This document shows, piece by piece, positions 31,995-42,687 of a stretch of DNA of 64,000 bases. The DNA is taken from contig SPDT01000001.1 of the NCBI GenBank assembly GCA_008477525.1, positions 3,844,001 to 3,908,000 on the forward strand, given 5' to 3'. Made by a program: the position numbers and the translations under genes. Every line of letters starts with the position of its first letter. The stretch's first letter is position 1. This DNA is from Hypomyces perniciosus (taxonomy: Eukaryota; Ascomycota; Sordariomycetes; Hypocreales; Hypocreaceae). The notes below the pieces were generated by a model. The model saw only the letters and a list, made by a program, of their open reading frames with translations. It was not told the DNA's origin and ran no database searches.

Positions 31995-33429
31995 ATGAGC
32001 GATCTCGACCAGTCGGCCTCCCCCACCACCCAAGCTTGCCAGCATGCCTGTGACCTGCTAATACTGGCTATAGAGCGATTGCGCAGCTGCGCGCATGTCG
32101 ACCCATTCCCGAAACCCAGGTGCGCGAGCTCTGCCACCGCGCCAGAGAGCTCTTGATCGAGGAGGGCAACGTTGTCACAGTGACGGCGCCAGTGACGGTA
32201 ATATTTCGCTATCCATCTCTATTGATTAGACGAGCGTTTTCTAACCAAAGGCGAAGATATGTGGTGATATTCACGGCCAGTTTCATGATTTGATGGAGCT
32301 ATTCCGAGTAGGGGGCGATGTCCCTGACACAAACTATCTATTCATGGGTATGGTTTGCGCTCGCCTGTAGACGTCCTGCTATCGGATCATGACTGACAGC
32401 GCAACACTCCGTCTAGGCGACTTTGTCGACCGTGGCTTTTACTCCCTCGAGTCATTCCTCCTCCTCCTCTGTCTCAAGGTTCGATACCCCGACCGCATGA
32501 CGCTCATTCGGGGAAACCACGAATCTCGTCAGATTACAACAGTCTACGGCTTCTACGACGAATGTCTTCGCAAATACGGCAGCGCAAACGTGTGGCGCTA
32601 CTGCTGCGATGTCTTTGACTACCTAGCCCTCGGCGCCATCGTCCTTGGCGCTTCTAGCACACTTTCCCCCGGCGCGCCTGTCGAAGATGATACCGAGATT
32701 GAGGTCTGTGATCAAAACGGTTCGATAATTAGTCGTTTCTCTCGGCAGCGGAATCGGCAGCTGGCTGCCTCCCAGGACAAGCCCGCGGGTACTAATGGTA
32801 GCTCTGGAGACAAAACCGGTCCACCTGGTACCGGCGCATCAGGATCGAGCAGTGGCAGTGTCGGTAATCCTACGGGAGCCGTCCTTTGTGTCCACGGCGG
32901 GTTGAGCCCGCTTGTTGATACGGTAGATAAGATCCGCCTAATCGATCGAAAGCAAGAGGTTCCCCACGAAGGAGCCATGTGTGACCTCCTCTGGTCAGAT
33001 CCTGACGAGATAGATGGCTGGGGTCTCTCACCTCGAGGTGCGGGGTTCCTGTTTGGAGCTGATATTGTCAAAGTCTTCAACCACCGGAACGATCTCAGTC
33101 TCATCGCGCGTGCGCATCAGCTGGTCATGGAGGGCTTCAAGGAGATGTTTGACGCTTCCATTGTAACAGTTTGGTCGGCGCCTAACTACTGCTACCGCTG
33201 TGGCAATGTAGCCGCCGTGCTGGAGCTTACCGAGGACGAATCCGGAACGGGCATATTTTCGAGGAGCAATGGAGATGTGGGCCGCAGTGATGGCGGACGA
33301 GGTGTCATGATGGAGCCGGCGAATGGCGTTAAGAACGGCCCTGCCCGGCGATATCGGGTGTTCCAGGCTGCACCGCAAGACTCTCGAGGAATGCCAGCTA
33401 AGAAGCCTGTGGCGGATTACTTCTTGTAA
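31995..33429 (+). CDS. ppg1: PP2A-like Ser/Thr phosphatase Ppg1
   Basis: Four exons: 31995–32011 (17 nt), 32074–32197, 32257–32347, 32417–33429; 1245 nt, 414 residues. The first intron has an unusual GTCGGC donor but a perfect TGCTAATAC branch site, and it restores the start [19 protein letters not shown]. The PPP catalytic motifs are complete: GDIHG (about 50–54), GDFVDRG, RGNHESR, the CVHGG histidine block and [12 protein letters not shown] Ser/Gly-rich insert of about 75 residues sits between [13 protein letters not shown] and the CVHGGLSP block. The C-terminus PVADYFL is the PP2A-type tail (usually carboxymethylated YFL). Ppg1 acts in glycogen metabolism, and in yeast with the Far complex. 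Confidence 0.95.
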
Positions 33430-33693
33430 CTCGGACTAATCGTTTCTGTCTTGTTTGGGGGGGTTTTGTTTCTTTTCTTTTTTCTTGGCTACCAACGTAG
33501 AGGCTAAAGGATTGTATCAATGAAAGGGACAAAGGGTCACGACTACTACTCGTATTAAGCATGGAGTTATGAATTATTACAGACAAGAAATTGAGAATTT
33601 TCCGTTTACCGTTATTCAAGCCAGCAGTGTCATGGGCAGTCCCTTGTCAGTTGTCACGCACAATACATAATGTAGTTGTTTTCTGTTCCCAGA

Positions 33694-34437
33694 TTACTTG
33701 CATTTGATAGCATCCTCACTGTCAGTCACAACACCAACACTCTCCTTATCGTAGGTTCCACACACTTTTCTTAAGAATGTGTTACCCAGGGGACACGGAA
33801 CTTTCTCACACTCACTGTACGACCCAAACTCATCGGCAATCCCTTCGCAGAAGACTCCTCGCCTAGTCTCCGTGGGAAAACAGCCATTCCAGGTACTTTT
33901 CTCCTTTTTATCTTTTCTTTCTTCTTCTTGCTCCCCGTCGTCTATTTCTGACACCACTGACGGTGATGGCGGTGGTGATCTCCAGCGGTAAAACGCTCGA
34001 AGAAAATGATTATACTCAGGATCGTTGCACTTGTCAGCAAAGTCTTTCTTCCTCCGCATTTCCTTTCTGCATTCTTCTTCGCTGGGGTGCGGTGCTCTCT
34101 TTCTCTTCCTTACCCTTTGCGTCATGAGACTCGGAAAGGGGATGTTGCGCTTTTGTCTCTTTGGCAGAGGAGGAGGTTGTGGGTTCCCCTCCTCTGTCGC
34201 TGTGAGTTCCTCTTCTTCCTCTTCTTCCTCTTCCTGCCTCTCTGTACTCTGGATGGACTTCGGTATGACTGTGAGCTGGACGATCGCCCTGCCCAAGTTT
34301 ATGGCTGACTTGAACTGTCGTGCTAGCCATGGAGGATTCTTTTTCGATTTTCGAAAGAGCCATGGTGAGTTGGCTTTTGGCTTTCGCAATTTCCACCGCG
34401 TTGACGCCACATTCTCGTATCCCGTATGCTCAAACAT
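33694..34437 (-). CDS. Uncharacterised basic/acidic protein with Cys-containing C-terminus
   Basis: Single frame of 247 residues, convergent with ppg1. The N-terminal 65 residues are basic with KSKKNPPWLARQFKSA-like stretches. A Glu run of about nine residues and a Pro/Lys-rich segment follow. The C-terminal part has DPEYNHFLRAFYRW, a KDKKEKSTWNGC stretch and eight Cys overall, mostly in the last 70 residues (TWNGCF, GVFCEG, YSECEKVPCP, RKVCG, AIKCK), suggesting a disulfide or zinc domain. I recognise no family. Parts of the N-terminal half could be intronic in reality, since GT/AG pairs exist. The Cys-rich end looks like the most reliable part. Confidence 0.45.
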   Translation of the reverse strand: MFEHTGYENVASTRWKLRKPKANSPWLFRKSKKNPPWLARQFKSAINLGRAIVQLTVIPKSIQSTERQEEEEEEEEELTATEEGNPQPPPLPKRQKRNIPFPSLMTQRVRKRKRAPHPSEEECRKEMRRKKDFADKCNDPEYNHFLRAFYRWRSPPPSPSVVSEIDDGEQEEERKDKKEKSTWNGCFPTETRRGVFCEGIADEFGSYSECEKVPCPLGNTFLRKVCGTYDKESVGVVTDSEDAIKCK

Positions 34438-35507
34438 TCTTGGATATTGTCGTAATACAGGTCAATCCTCGAAAGCTCAACTTCTGTATATACGCATACA
34501 AACAGAGAGAAAAAAGGAAAAGAAGAGAGACATCGAGGTGTTTCGTCTAATATTTGCATTAATCATGGCCGGGGTATATAAGCTTCCTCGATTCCTTTTT
34601 GTTTTGTTGCACACTCTCCTCCACGTACACATACACACATTGCCTCCCTCTAGCCTTGCGGAATGTTCAAGTGTTGAACTCTTAGAGACACACGACACGG
34701 GTCCTTTGTCTGGCACACAAACTCCAACTCCAACACCATCACCACCCCATGGTCATTCATATCTGCCGCCATCTTCCCTTGTTGCTGAAATGCCCTTCGT
34801 AGGTTGAGCGCGGTTGTTCCCATTTGGTTTTCCCGATGTCCCCCTTCCCCAGAAAATGAACAGAGATATGAAAGCTTTACTGCTTGTCAACGCGTTGTCG
34901 TTATGTTTGTCGTGTCGCTGGACGATGAAATAATTGCCCCCCCCCCTTCCCCATTTTCTTGGCCCCTGTTCTTTGTCGAACAAACTCCACCTCAACCAAT
35001 AAAGTCTCTTTCGTCCTGGGCAGCGAGTCGCAGTCCGTTTGTTTGTTTGTTCAATACCCGTTGCCTCCTCCCAAATCGGGCCCTGTCCGACCATCAACCT
35101 CTCTTTTTTGGCGTAATAAATGTAGCCGGGTATAAAACGTAGCGTAGATAGGCAACTCGCATATACCCAAACATCAGCCATATGCTGTCACCACAATGCT
35201 GTATATCTTGGACAGCGGCTGATAGCGAACAGCAGCCCGGAAGGGGGTTACAGTGTCGACGGTTTCTTTGTGGTCAGTCCATATCGGAGTTGAATGCGGA
35301 AATCGTCGTCTCTGTGGCCTAAAGTCGTCCTCCTTTCACCCTTATCCTTCCTCTCTCGCACAACATCTTCGACGGGGATTACCCACGTCTCAACCCCCTT
35401 GGAGATCCCCCGGAACTTCCACGACTAGAAAAGTACCCCACAAGTTTAAGCGTTCTATAGGCCGCGTTTCGTCGTCGTCAAAACGTAGATCGCCCTTGCT
35501 GTTGTTG
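34438..35507. other. Spacer, about 1.1 kb
   Basis: Between two minus-strand genes. A TATATA at about 34576 could serve the upstream-lying gene. C-run at 34937–34946. ORFs overlap on both strands without family resemblance. Confidence 0.45.
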
Positions 35508-36411
35508 TCAATAGTAACCCCCAGGAGGGTCATAGCCCCTTGCTGTTGGGTTGTGATAAGGATTCATCGGGTTGTAGGCCAGCGCTGCATGGTTATCGCT
35601 GACTGTTGGTTGGGTTGTCCCGCCGTGCTCAGAGATGTCCTCAAGCATGGCTCCAGCAGGCGGGACTTGCGCAAAGGGAGTTAGCCTCACCGGAGCCGGT
35701 CCCTCTGTGAACACCGGGGAGGCATAGGGGTGCGGCACTGGTGCTACCGCTTGAGGAGCGATGTTGACTGTTTGCGGGTGTCCGTAAGACGGCATCGCAG
35801 AGTGCTGGGCATCCCATGATGAAGAGCTTCCCGTCGACACACCCGTCGTCGACATGCTCGCCGTTGACAAACTCCGCGCTACCTGACTCGGTAATGGAAA
35901 GGGGACGCTGGCATCCAGCCCCACGGGTCTTCTAGGTGCAATAAGGTGCTGAAGTGACTGAACAGACGGGCCAGGGTCTCCAGTGCTGAACCGATGTGCC
36001 GAACCAGGGTCTGGCGGTGGTGCAGCAGTGCCCACCTGTAAGTACTGGGCGATGTAGTCGTCACCGAAGCCATGCTTGTTGAGAAGTTCTCGAAGTTGCT
36101 TGTTCTCCTCGGCCACCCTCCTGGCGGCCATCTGAACTTCGGCCGAGGCCTCGACGCCCTGAAGTTCGAAAGTTCGGAGACGCTGCTCGAGCTCTTGAAT
36201 ATACTCTCTCCTTCGAGCACGCGATCTTCTCTGGTTGTCTCGGATGCGAGCAAGATTGGCTTTTTGCTAAACAGAGGGAAAAAAGAGGAGAAGAGTTGAG
36301 TCGGCCAAAGTGTTCTTCCAGCAAAGCGTACGGATGGATTCAGAAGGGGGGGAGGGGGGAGGGGAGGGGATGATAATACACAGCTGAGCCACTTACTGCA
36401 GGAGTTGACAT
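35508..36411 (-). CDS. bZIP transcription factor (atypical fungal type)
   Basis: Two exons: 36397–36411 (15 nt, MSTPA) and 35508–36266; 774 nt, 257 residues, intron GTAAGT…TAG of 130 nt. The basic region ARIRDNQRRSRARRREY follows directly, then a leucine zipper (IQELEQRLRTFELQG… QLRELLNKHGFGDDYIAQYL). The rest is Pro-, Ser- and Gln-rich and probably disordered. This SRARRREY-type basic region belongs to a fungus-specific bZIP group found near metabolite clusters and elsewhere; it differs from Gcn4 and AP-1 types. Direct targets unknown. It is preceded by a very long (5 kb) gene-free upstream region. Confidence 0.9.
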
Positions 36412-36778
36412 TTAGCCCTGATCTGATTTGGCCGCACAAGTAGCGGACCGATCGCTTGTACACTCTGATGAAAGTTGAGGAGATGGAGCGCAGGGGGGGA
36501 GAGGAGCGCAGTGGTTGGCGTAAATAAGAAGCGCTGAAGGGTGGGTTTTTGTGGCATATAACAAAGAAATATTGGAGGAGCTTGCCAAGCAAGACGGCAA
36601 GATCCATATAGCCGTGGCAACTCCGATACTATCATACCCAAGTTCCCAACAACCATAGCCCCAGGTCCGTAGGGACAAATATACAACGGCCCTGCAGCAG
36701 AACCGAAAGGGAAACCGGGGAAGAGAGAGAAGAGTAATGACGGTGATGGCAGTAGTAATGATAATGATAATAGTGGTG

Positions 36779-36803
36779 ATAATAATAATAATAATAATAA
36801 TAG
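36779..36803. repeat. (ATA)n trinucleotide microsatellite
   Basis: About eight AAT/ATA units, followed by GCAGCA; the neighbouring 60 bases are also purine-rich ATG/GTA repeats. Confidence 0.85.
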
Positions 36804-37738
36804 CAGCAGTAGGAATGGAAGGCCGGCCACGCCAGGCCCACCAACGGATCGGAACTGGCCACGCGACGGCAACGGCAGAGGAAAGATTGAGCCTGATTCA
36901 AGGGCTCCGAGAGAATGGAGCAAGCAACCCCCGATGCCGACCATACATACGGAACCAGACTCGGTAGCCAAGAAAAAGGCGACGGCTTGCCGTTCGTTCC
37001 TTCGAGGTGGCGAGGCTACCTATCTAGTAATAAACTGGGAGAAGAGTCCCTCTCTCGAACGTGCTCTGGCACGTAGTGGTTGCAGCGTATCATGTAATTT
37101 GGGGACCCGACTACTTAACGTGGGAAACACGCCTACTCCATACCCTAGGTTAGGTCCGTCTAATACCGTATGGATATGTCTGTATGAACGAGAACCGCAC
37201 TAGCAGAGAAAGAAGCGTGGCCAGCGAGAACAGCCCCAGATAGTAGCACTTTCCAGCCTCCACACAGGACGGGGTCTGGGTGCGAGCTTGGCCTGGCTCA
37301 CCCACGTTTTATTATTAGTGCTCTCCTTGCTGCTAGGGGGGGGTTTGAGGCGCCACTCACGGGTCGACGATGCCGCCCTTGTTGTATGCGTGAGAAGCGC
37401 AAGCAAGCCACTCGTCAAGCGGACTATCACCGCCTGTTCATCAGGGATGCAGCCACATTTTTTCCGTCCACGTGTGAGGGTCCTTGAGGATGGGCTGGCG
37501 ATGGGCATAGAGGGCATAGAGGGCTTGGCGGGCGGTTAGTAACATGGCAGGGCAACCGGACCCTCCTCTAATAATCATCTCATCATCTTCCTGCTCCTCC
37601 CCCATGGCGGGATGCCCAAATATTTCCGGTCCTGGCGAGTGGATGCGCATGGGGGCGGGAAGAAGTAAGTAATCATAGATAGCAGCAACGGTATCAAGTC
37701 CGTCCTTCGCGCTTTCGGGGGTCGCGAGTCGCGGCCAA

Positions 37739-37760
37739 GGGGGGGGGGGGGGGGGGGGGG
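37739..37760 (+). repeat. Run of 22 consecutive G
   Basis: Uninterrupted G22, then A and G4. Able to form G-quadruplex structures. Such runs are prone to sequencing length errors. Confidence 0.85.
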
Positions 37761-37798
37761 AGGGGACTGCACAAGCATCCCTTTCTCACCAGAGGCGT

Positions 37799-37852
37799 GT
37801 ATGTATGTAAGGTAGGTAAGTATGTATGTATGTATGTATGTATTGTATGTAC
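37799..37852 (+). repeat. (GTAT)n tetranucleotide microsatellite
   Basis: Imperfect GTAT/GTAG run with about eight clean units in the middle. A similar inverted run (CATA) lies at 38770–38800. Confidence 0.8.
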
Positions 37853-39186
37853 GAGCGAGAGGCGGCACTCCGGTCTGTTGGCAACGCCTTGAGCCAGCCC
37901 GGAGCAGACATGGAATGGAATGGGGGACCAGACCAGACCAGACAGAGAAGAGAGAAGAGAGCAGAGCAGCACAGAGCAGCGCAACAAAGCCAGAGCACAG
38001 CGCGACACACACAACAGTCACAACAGTGCTCTGTGTGTGACAACATCGCGTCTGTGTGTGTGTGCGTGTGCCGCAGAGATGGGACATCATGAGACAATCC
38101 CTTGCTTGGAGCCACGCTACCGGTACGCTGGTTGACATGGTGCCATGGTGTGCACGCCAGCGCCGTTTAGGCGGGGCAAGCTGTGAGCCACCAGAGAACC
38201 AGCCGCCGTTAGAGGAGCCTTTACGGAGTAGAGGCGAGGCAGATCAAAAAAGAAAGGGAAAAACCAGCGAGTTGGGACGCGTTCGCCCTGTAGCCCGCGC
38301 GCCTATGTCTCCCGTAGTGTGTAGGTTTGGGCTTGGGCTTGGGCTTGGGCCTAGTGCGACTAAGCCTGTGAGAGCGCCCTCCCCCATACTCGTACAGTAC
38401 AAGCACTCGTACTAGTACTACTCGTACGAAGTACAGACAGACCCGACGACAAAGCAGCAGACGAGGCGTGAACCATACCATCCATGTGGTTAGCGGGTGA
38501 TGTTGGAGCAGAGATTGGAGAGATTGGACAGGGGAGAGCGGAGCGCGGAGTTTGGGGGGGAGTTGGGGAGCTCTGGGCGCCACCCAATAGTCGCCTCAAT
38601 CACGAGGAGCGATTCAGCGCCTCAGCCATCATTCAACTCACTGTAAATCCCTTGGCACAACGCCTACGAAGTACTCGTATGCAGCTACCACCAGCAAGGT
38701 TGCAGCATGTCCGAGCAGTACTCGTATGGTGAATCGCAACAGGCATGGATATAGCATGCATCCTCGCACGTACATACATACATACATACCTACATACAGA
38801 CAAACTACTCTCACCCAACTGCCGCTCCGTCTGCCTTGCAGCAACTCACATTCCTAACCGCCTTTGTCATTTATCGCTTTTGCGGCCGATCCTGCGCAAC
38901 CTTTTTCTTCCCTGTCGGGCCTTTGGGGCTTTTCTTTTCTTTCTAGAAACTCCTTCCGGTATCCTCAAAGAGAGTGAATGTCTTGTTTCCCCCACCTCCT
39001 CTATTTTGTCCCCAGCCAAACGCCCCATGAATGGTCCAGCTTTTTCACAATTTCAGCTGCGGCACCCTGCTTGCTATCGCATCTCGACCAACATACGGAG
39101 TAATTTCGTGTTTCTCTCTATCCATATCTCTCTCTTTTTGTCCCTGCACTAGTTCTGCATGGGCAGGTATTCATATTCTCACGGAC

Positions 39187-39206
39187 TACTCCGTACGTAC
39201 GGAGTA
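39187..39206. repeat. Perfect 20-bp palindrome of two TACTCCGTA motifs
   Basis: TACTCCGTAC followed head-to-head by GTACGGAGTA with no spacer. It is the best palindromic version of the motif that is scattered across the window's spacers. Confidence 0.9.
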
Positions 39207-41360
39207 CCCCGTGCAGAGATACTACACCATCGAGTGGAGGTCAGAACAAAAACGCCCGCGCCGGGAATTATTGATACGAAGCAGTTCATTGTCTGGAGTA
39301 CGGAAATCGGAATATTTTCCGGGGTACTCGTAATTTTATTTAATGCCACTACGGAGTCCTACTAATACTCTGTACAGTACTACTTGATAATAATACTACT
39401 ACTACATTGTAGGTTGCAATTTTGGCATCGTATATGCGACTGGTTCTCGACAACCGGCGGGTCTACGTGTACGAAGTACGGACGGACTATTTCGATGTAC
39501 TCCACCAAGTATTATGCATTCAGTATCATTCCTATCACCATCATCGTCATCTTGCTCCCCTTCGGGGCATACTCGGTATAAAGCAATTACCACCAAATCA
39601 GCCACAGTACTCTGTACGGAGTAGCTCAATAATCGTCTGCCGATGCGTTATCCCGGCACATCCGGCAAAACAAAGATTACTACAAAGTAATACTACTCCG
39701 TACGAATACAGCTATTAATAAGACTACCGTTAGTACCCAGACGCGCCTTTTGTTGACTTCGGACTTTATGGGAGCTGATCAACTTGGAGCTTCAGCTCGT
39801 TCCCATAAGAAATTATCCATGGCTGGATTGGGCATGGTGACCTGCTGCTCCGTAATTGCCATCTCCTATCTCGGCAGATCCAGCACTTATTAATACATAC
39901 GCGAACGACTGGGCTGTGTCCTTTCACGAGCAGCAGGCCAAATGCAGACTAGATGCCAAGAAATTACTGCTTATCCACGCTGTTTGTAAGAGAGAGAGGG
40001 AGAGAAAAATATTGGTTTGTTGACTTGAAGAGAAAATCCGTGGAGATTGTATTTGGAAACGCTCCCCAACAGCAAAATTGTACGAGACAGTACGAAGTAA
40101 GAGGTTAGGAATCCAAATGCCTTTCCTGGCAAGATCCGCGTCATAACCGGGTTGGGGCCAAAAGGCTAACCTTCTCACCTCAGCTGTTGAACCGCCTCCA
40201 ATGACGCTGGGGCACTGGGGTTTGCAGTCAATGCTCCCCCAAAAAAGACGATAAACTTGCATGCATTACATATGCAGCACTCGGCCAAAAGATAGAAAAG
40301 GGACGCGGAGCTTTCGGCGAGCTCCGGCCGGCGGTTGTAATGCCAAGCCCCGTCCCGGACTCCCGACATTATACCGTCCCGGAACTTCTATATTGCCGAA
40401 ATTCGCTGTTAAGACATGATTGCAACGAAAAAAAAATCCGAGCCTAAAAGAATGTCTCGGGCGGGAAGGATTTGGCTGGCCAAATGACGTTAATTTTGCT
40501 GCCTATCTATCGTACCATGTACGAGCATGGCGCCGAATCCTAAAGGCTCAAGACATGAAGGAAGGAATCAGAAAGATTTAGAGTATTAGTGGCCCATTCA
40601 CGGCCAACCACCTTATAACATGGGTATGTGATTGCCATATTTGGCAATCTTCCTTATGTGACCCCATAAACTCTTTTGACCTCGCTCAGGTTGGCTTCAA
40701 AATTCCGAGCAGATATATATATCAATCTTGCGAGCGCCCAACGCTGCTTTTTGGGCAATGAGGGAGGCAAGGCATGCCCCATGCTGCATGTCTCGGACCT
40801 TTTCCAAGCTTACTCGTACTTCTCAGCGGTGTCTCTGTGCATAAACGACTTAACTTTTTTTTTTTTTTATTCGTATCCCTCACATGGAATGCCAATGAAA
40901 CATCCAAACAACCACATTGCTCAATATGACATCGTTAACCGGACTTACAACTCAAGTTGAGAAAGCAGTCCTCATTCCAATCACCAACGGGCGGGGTTCG
41001 ATTTATTTCAGTGATAAATCACTTTTTTATACTCTCTATCCCGACAGAATGCCAATGTTGCACGAATCTGAGCCAAGCACCCAAGCTATGCATGACTGAG
41101 ACTTGTTTGACAGCCTCGCTTCACGGCTTGTGAGTTTGGGCACCCTGTGTTCCGCCACGTCATTGGCTCATCACAGCTTGGCTTTTTGGTAAAAGCAAGC
41201 ATGAGTGATGCCCGACGTTACTTAGTCCTGTTTGCTTGCTGTTCACGCTCATTCTCCCTTTACGTTACCTTTACGTTAATTCTCTTGTCGGACGTCTTTC
41301 GTTAACTGCTCGCTTGATCTTTCATTCTCGTCTTTTTAAGAGGCTGCACCCGTGGTTGCA

Positions 41361-42025
41361 ATGCCTTCGCTCAGGAACATTCTTTCGGCCGTTGCATTCG
41401 CCTGCCTGGCCAATGCAGAGACAATCAAGATCGTCGCCACGAGCGGCAACAAGTTCAACCCCGACACCGTCAAGGCCGCCAAAGGTGACATCTTGGAATT
41501 CCACTTCGAGCCCAAGAACCACAGTGTCGTGGCTGGTGACTACCAACACCCATGCTCGCCCATGCAGTTGGGCACGGGGTTCTTCTCCGGCTTTGTGCCC
41601 TCTGAGAGTGGCGAGGCTGTGCGTTTTCTCGAACCACACATGACTATGGTTTCTTTGACTGACGACTTGAATAGGACAAGGTCTTCCGTGTCACTGTGAA
41701 CGGCACTGACCCGGTACCGGTCTATTCTTCCCAGGGTAATGAGTGTGCCAGTGGCATGGTTGCTATTATCAACCCTACGGGCACCAAGAATTTGACCGAC
41801 TACAAAAAGAGAGCATCCACTCTGGCGGGGAGTGTGAATCCTGGTAAAGCCCCGTTCGGAGGCGAGTTGGTTGACAACACCAACAAGGGTGGTAGCGGCG
41901 GAAGCGGCAGCGATGGAAAAGACAACGGCGACAAGAATGACAAAGATTCCAGTGCTTCTGGCGCCATGACTGCGTCGATGGCGGGTCTGCTATGCGCTAT
42001 GGGATTGGCTTTCTTCATGGCTTAA
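41361..42025 (+). CDS. Secreted cupredoxin-like, probably GPI-anchored protein
   Basis: Two exons: 41361–41618 and 41675–42025; 609 nt, 202 residues. Signal peptide at 1–19 (MPSLRNILSAVAFACLANA). The cupredoxin fold follows: IKIVATSGNKFNPDTVKAAKGDILEFHF, then NHSVVAGDY (copper-ligand-type His), CSPMQLGTGFFSGF and FRVTVNGTDPVPVYSS. The copper Cys and His end (GNECASGMVAIINP) is present, with Met replacing a second His, which is common in fungal members. The tail is Gly/Ser/Asp-rich and ends in a hydrophobic segment (MAGLLCAMGLAFFMA) preceded by SSASGA, a likely GPI-attachment site. Family members sit in the cell wall. Whether copper binds is not settled. Confidence 0.88.
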
Positions 42026-42687
42026 GGTGATGGGACAACGAAGTTGATGTGGGGGAGGGGCAGATGGATATATTGGGATCGTGTTTTTTGGACTCGTGGC
42101 GCGCTGTTATGAAACGGTAATGAATGGGATGTAATACTGGTCTACAAAGTCTAGATGACACTAATGAGTATGATATACTGGAATTTTATGTCGTGACTAG
42201 TTTGGTAACTTCGAGGTTGTTAATACTACTATTTTTGCTAATGTGTCGAGTCATGGATGGGATGCCCAAAACCAGCACTCCATGAAGTGAAGGAAATGGG
42301 TGACTGATTCAACAGCACTGGGGACAATTCGAATTCTCCATAATCACGCATATTTCTCACTTCAAACAATACACGAATGGTCGGTTGTTTAAAGCCCGAA
42401 TATCAAGTTTTCAGAACAAACACGGTGAAACTGTAGGGTACCTAGGCAAACACCTGAGCTCACGTCAGTCCGCTTAAACCGCGGGGCCAACTTCATTCAA
42501 CCCCGTAGTCCCCGAAAGACTTGGCAGTCTCTCGGAGCACAGTCCCGCATTTGCGCTATCCAACATTAGCCGCGGTCGTTTCGTCCCCAGCTCGCTGTGA
42601 TTAGAATGGAGTTTTGGCCTTGACTTGTTATGCCCTTGAAGAATCGAAACCTTGTGAGGACGGCACTCGCGATCTAAGAAATCAACC
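42026..42687. other. Spacer, about 660 bases
   Basis: 3' flank of the cupredoxin gene and promoter of the AFG1-type gene. Nothing else seen. Confidence 0.45.

Larger units (their letters stand above)
36412..41360. other. 5-kb gene-free spacer with many simple repeats
   Basis: Upstream of both the bZIP gene (minus) and the cupredoxin gene (plus). It contains a TAA-type microsatellite, a run of 22 G, GTAT and CATA tetranucleotide runs, six exact TACTCCGTA-type motifs (38222, 39094, 39187, 39198, 39615, 39694), many TACTCGTA variants and a T11 run at 40857. No ORF here shows family resemblance or a coherent spliced model. It could hold long 5' leaders or a non-coding RNA. Confidence 0.6.

Noticed and set aside
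34025..34807. 260-residue plus-strand ORF
   Set aside because: The first half mirrors the antisense of the minus-strand Cys-containing frame (Ser run opposite Glu run). No conserved blocks; treated as a shadow.
37739..37760. G22 as a telomere-type repeat
   Set aside because: It is a pure homopolymer without the TTAGGG unit and lies between ordinary genes.
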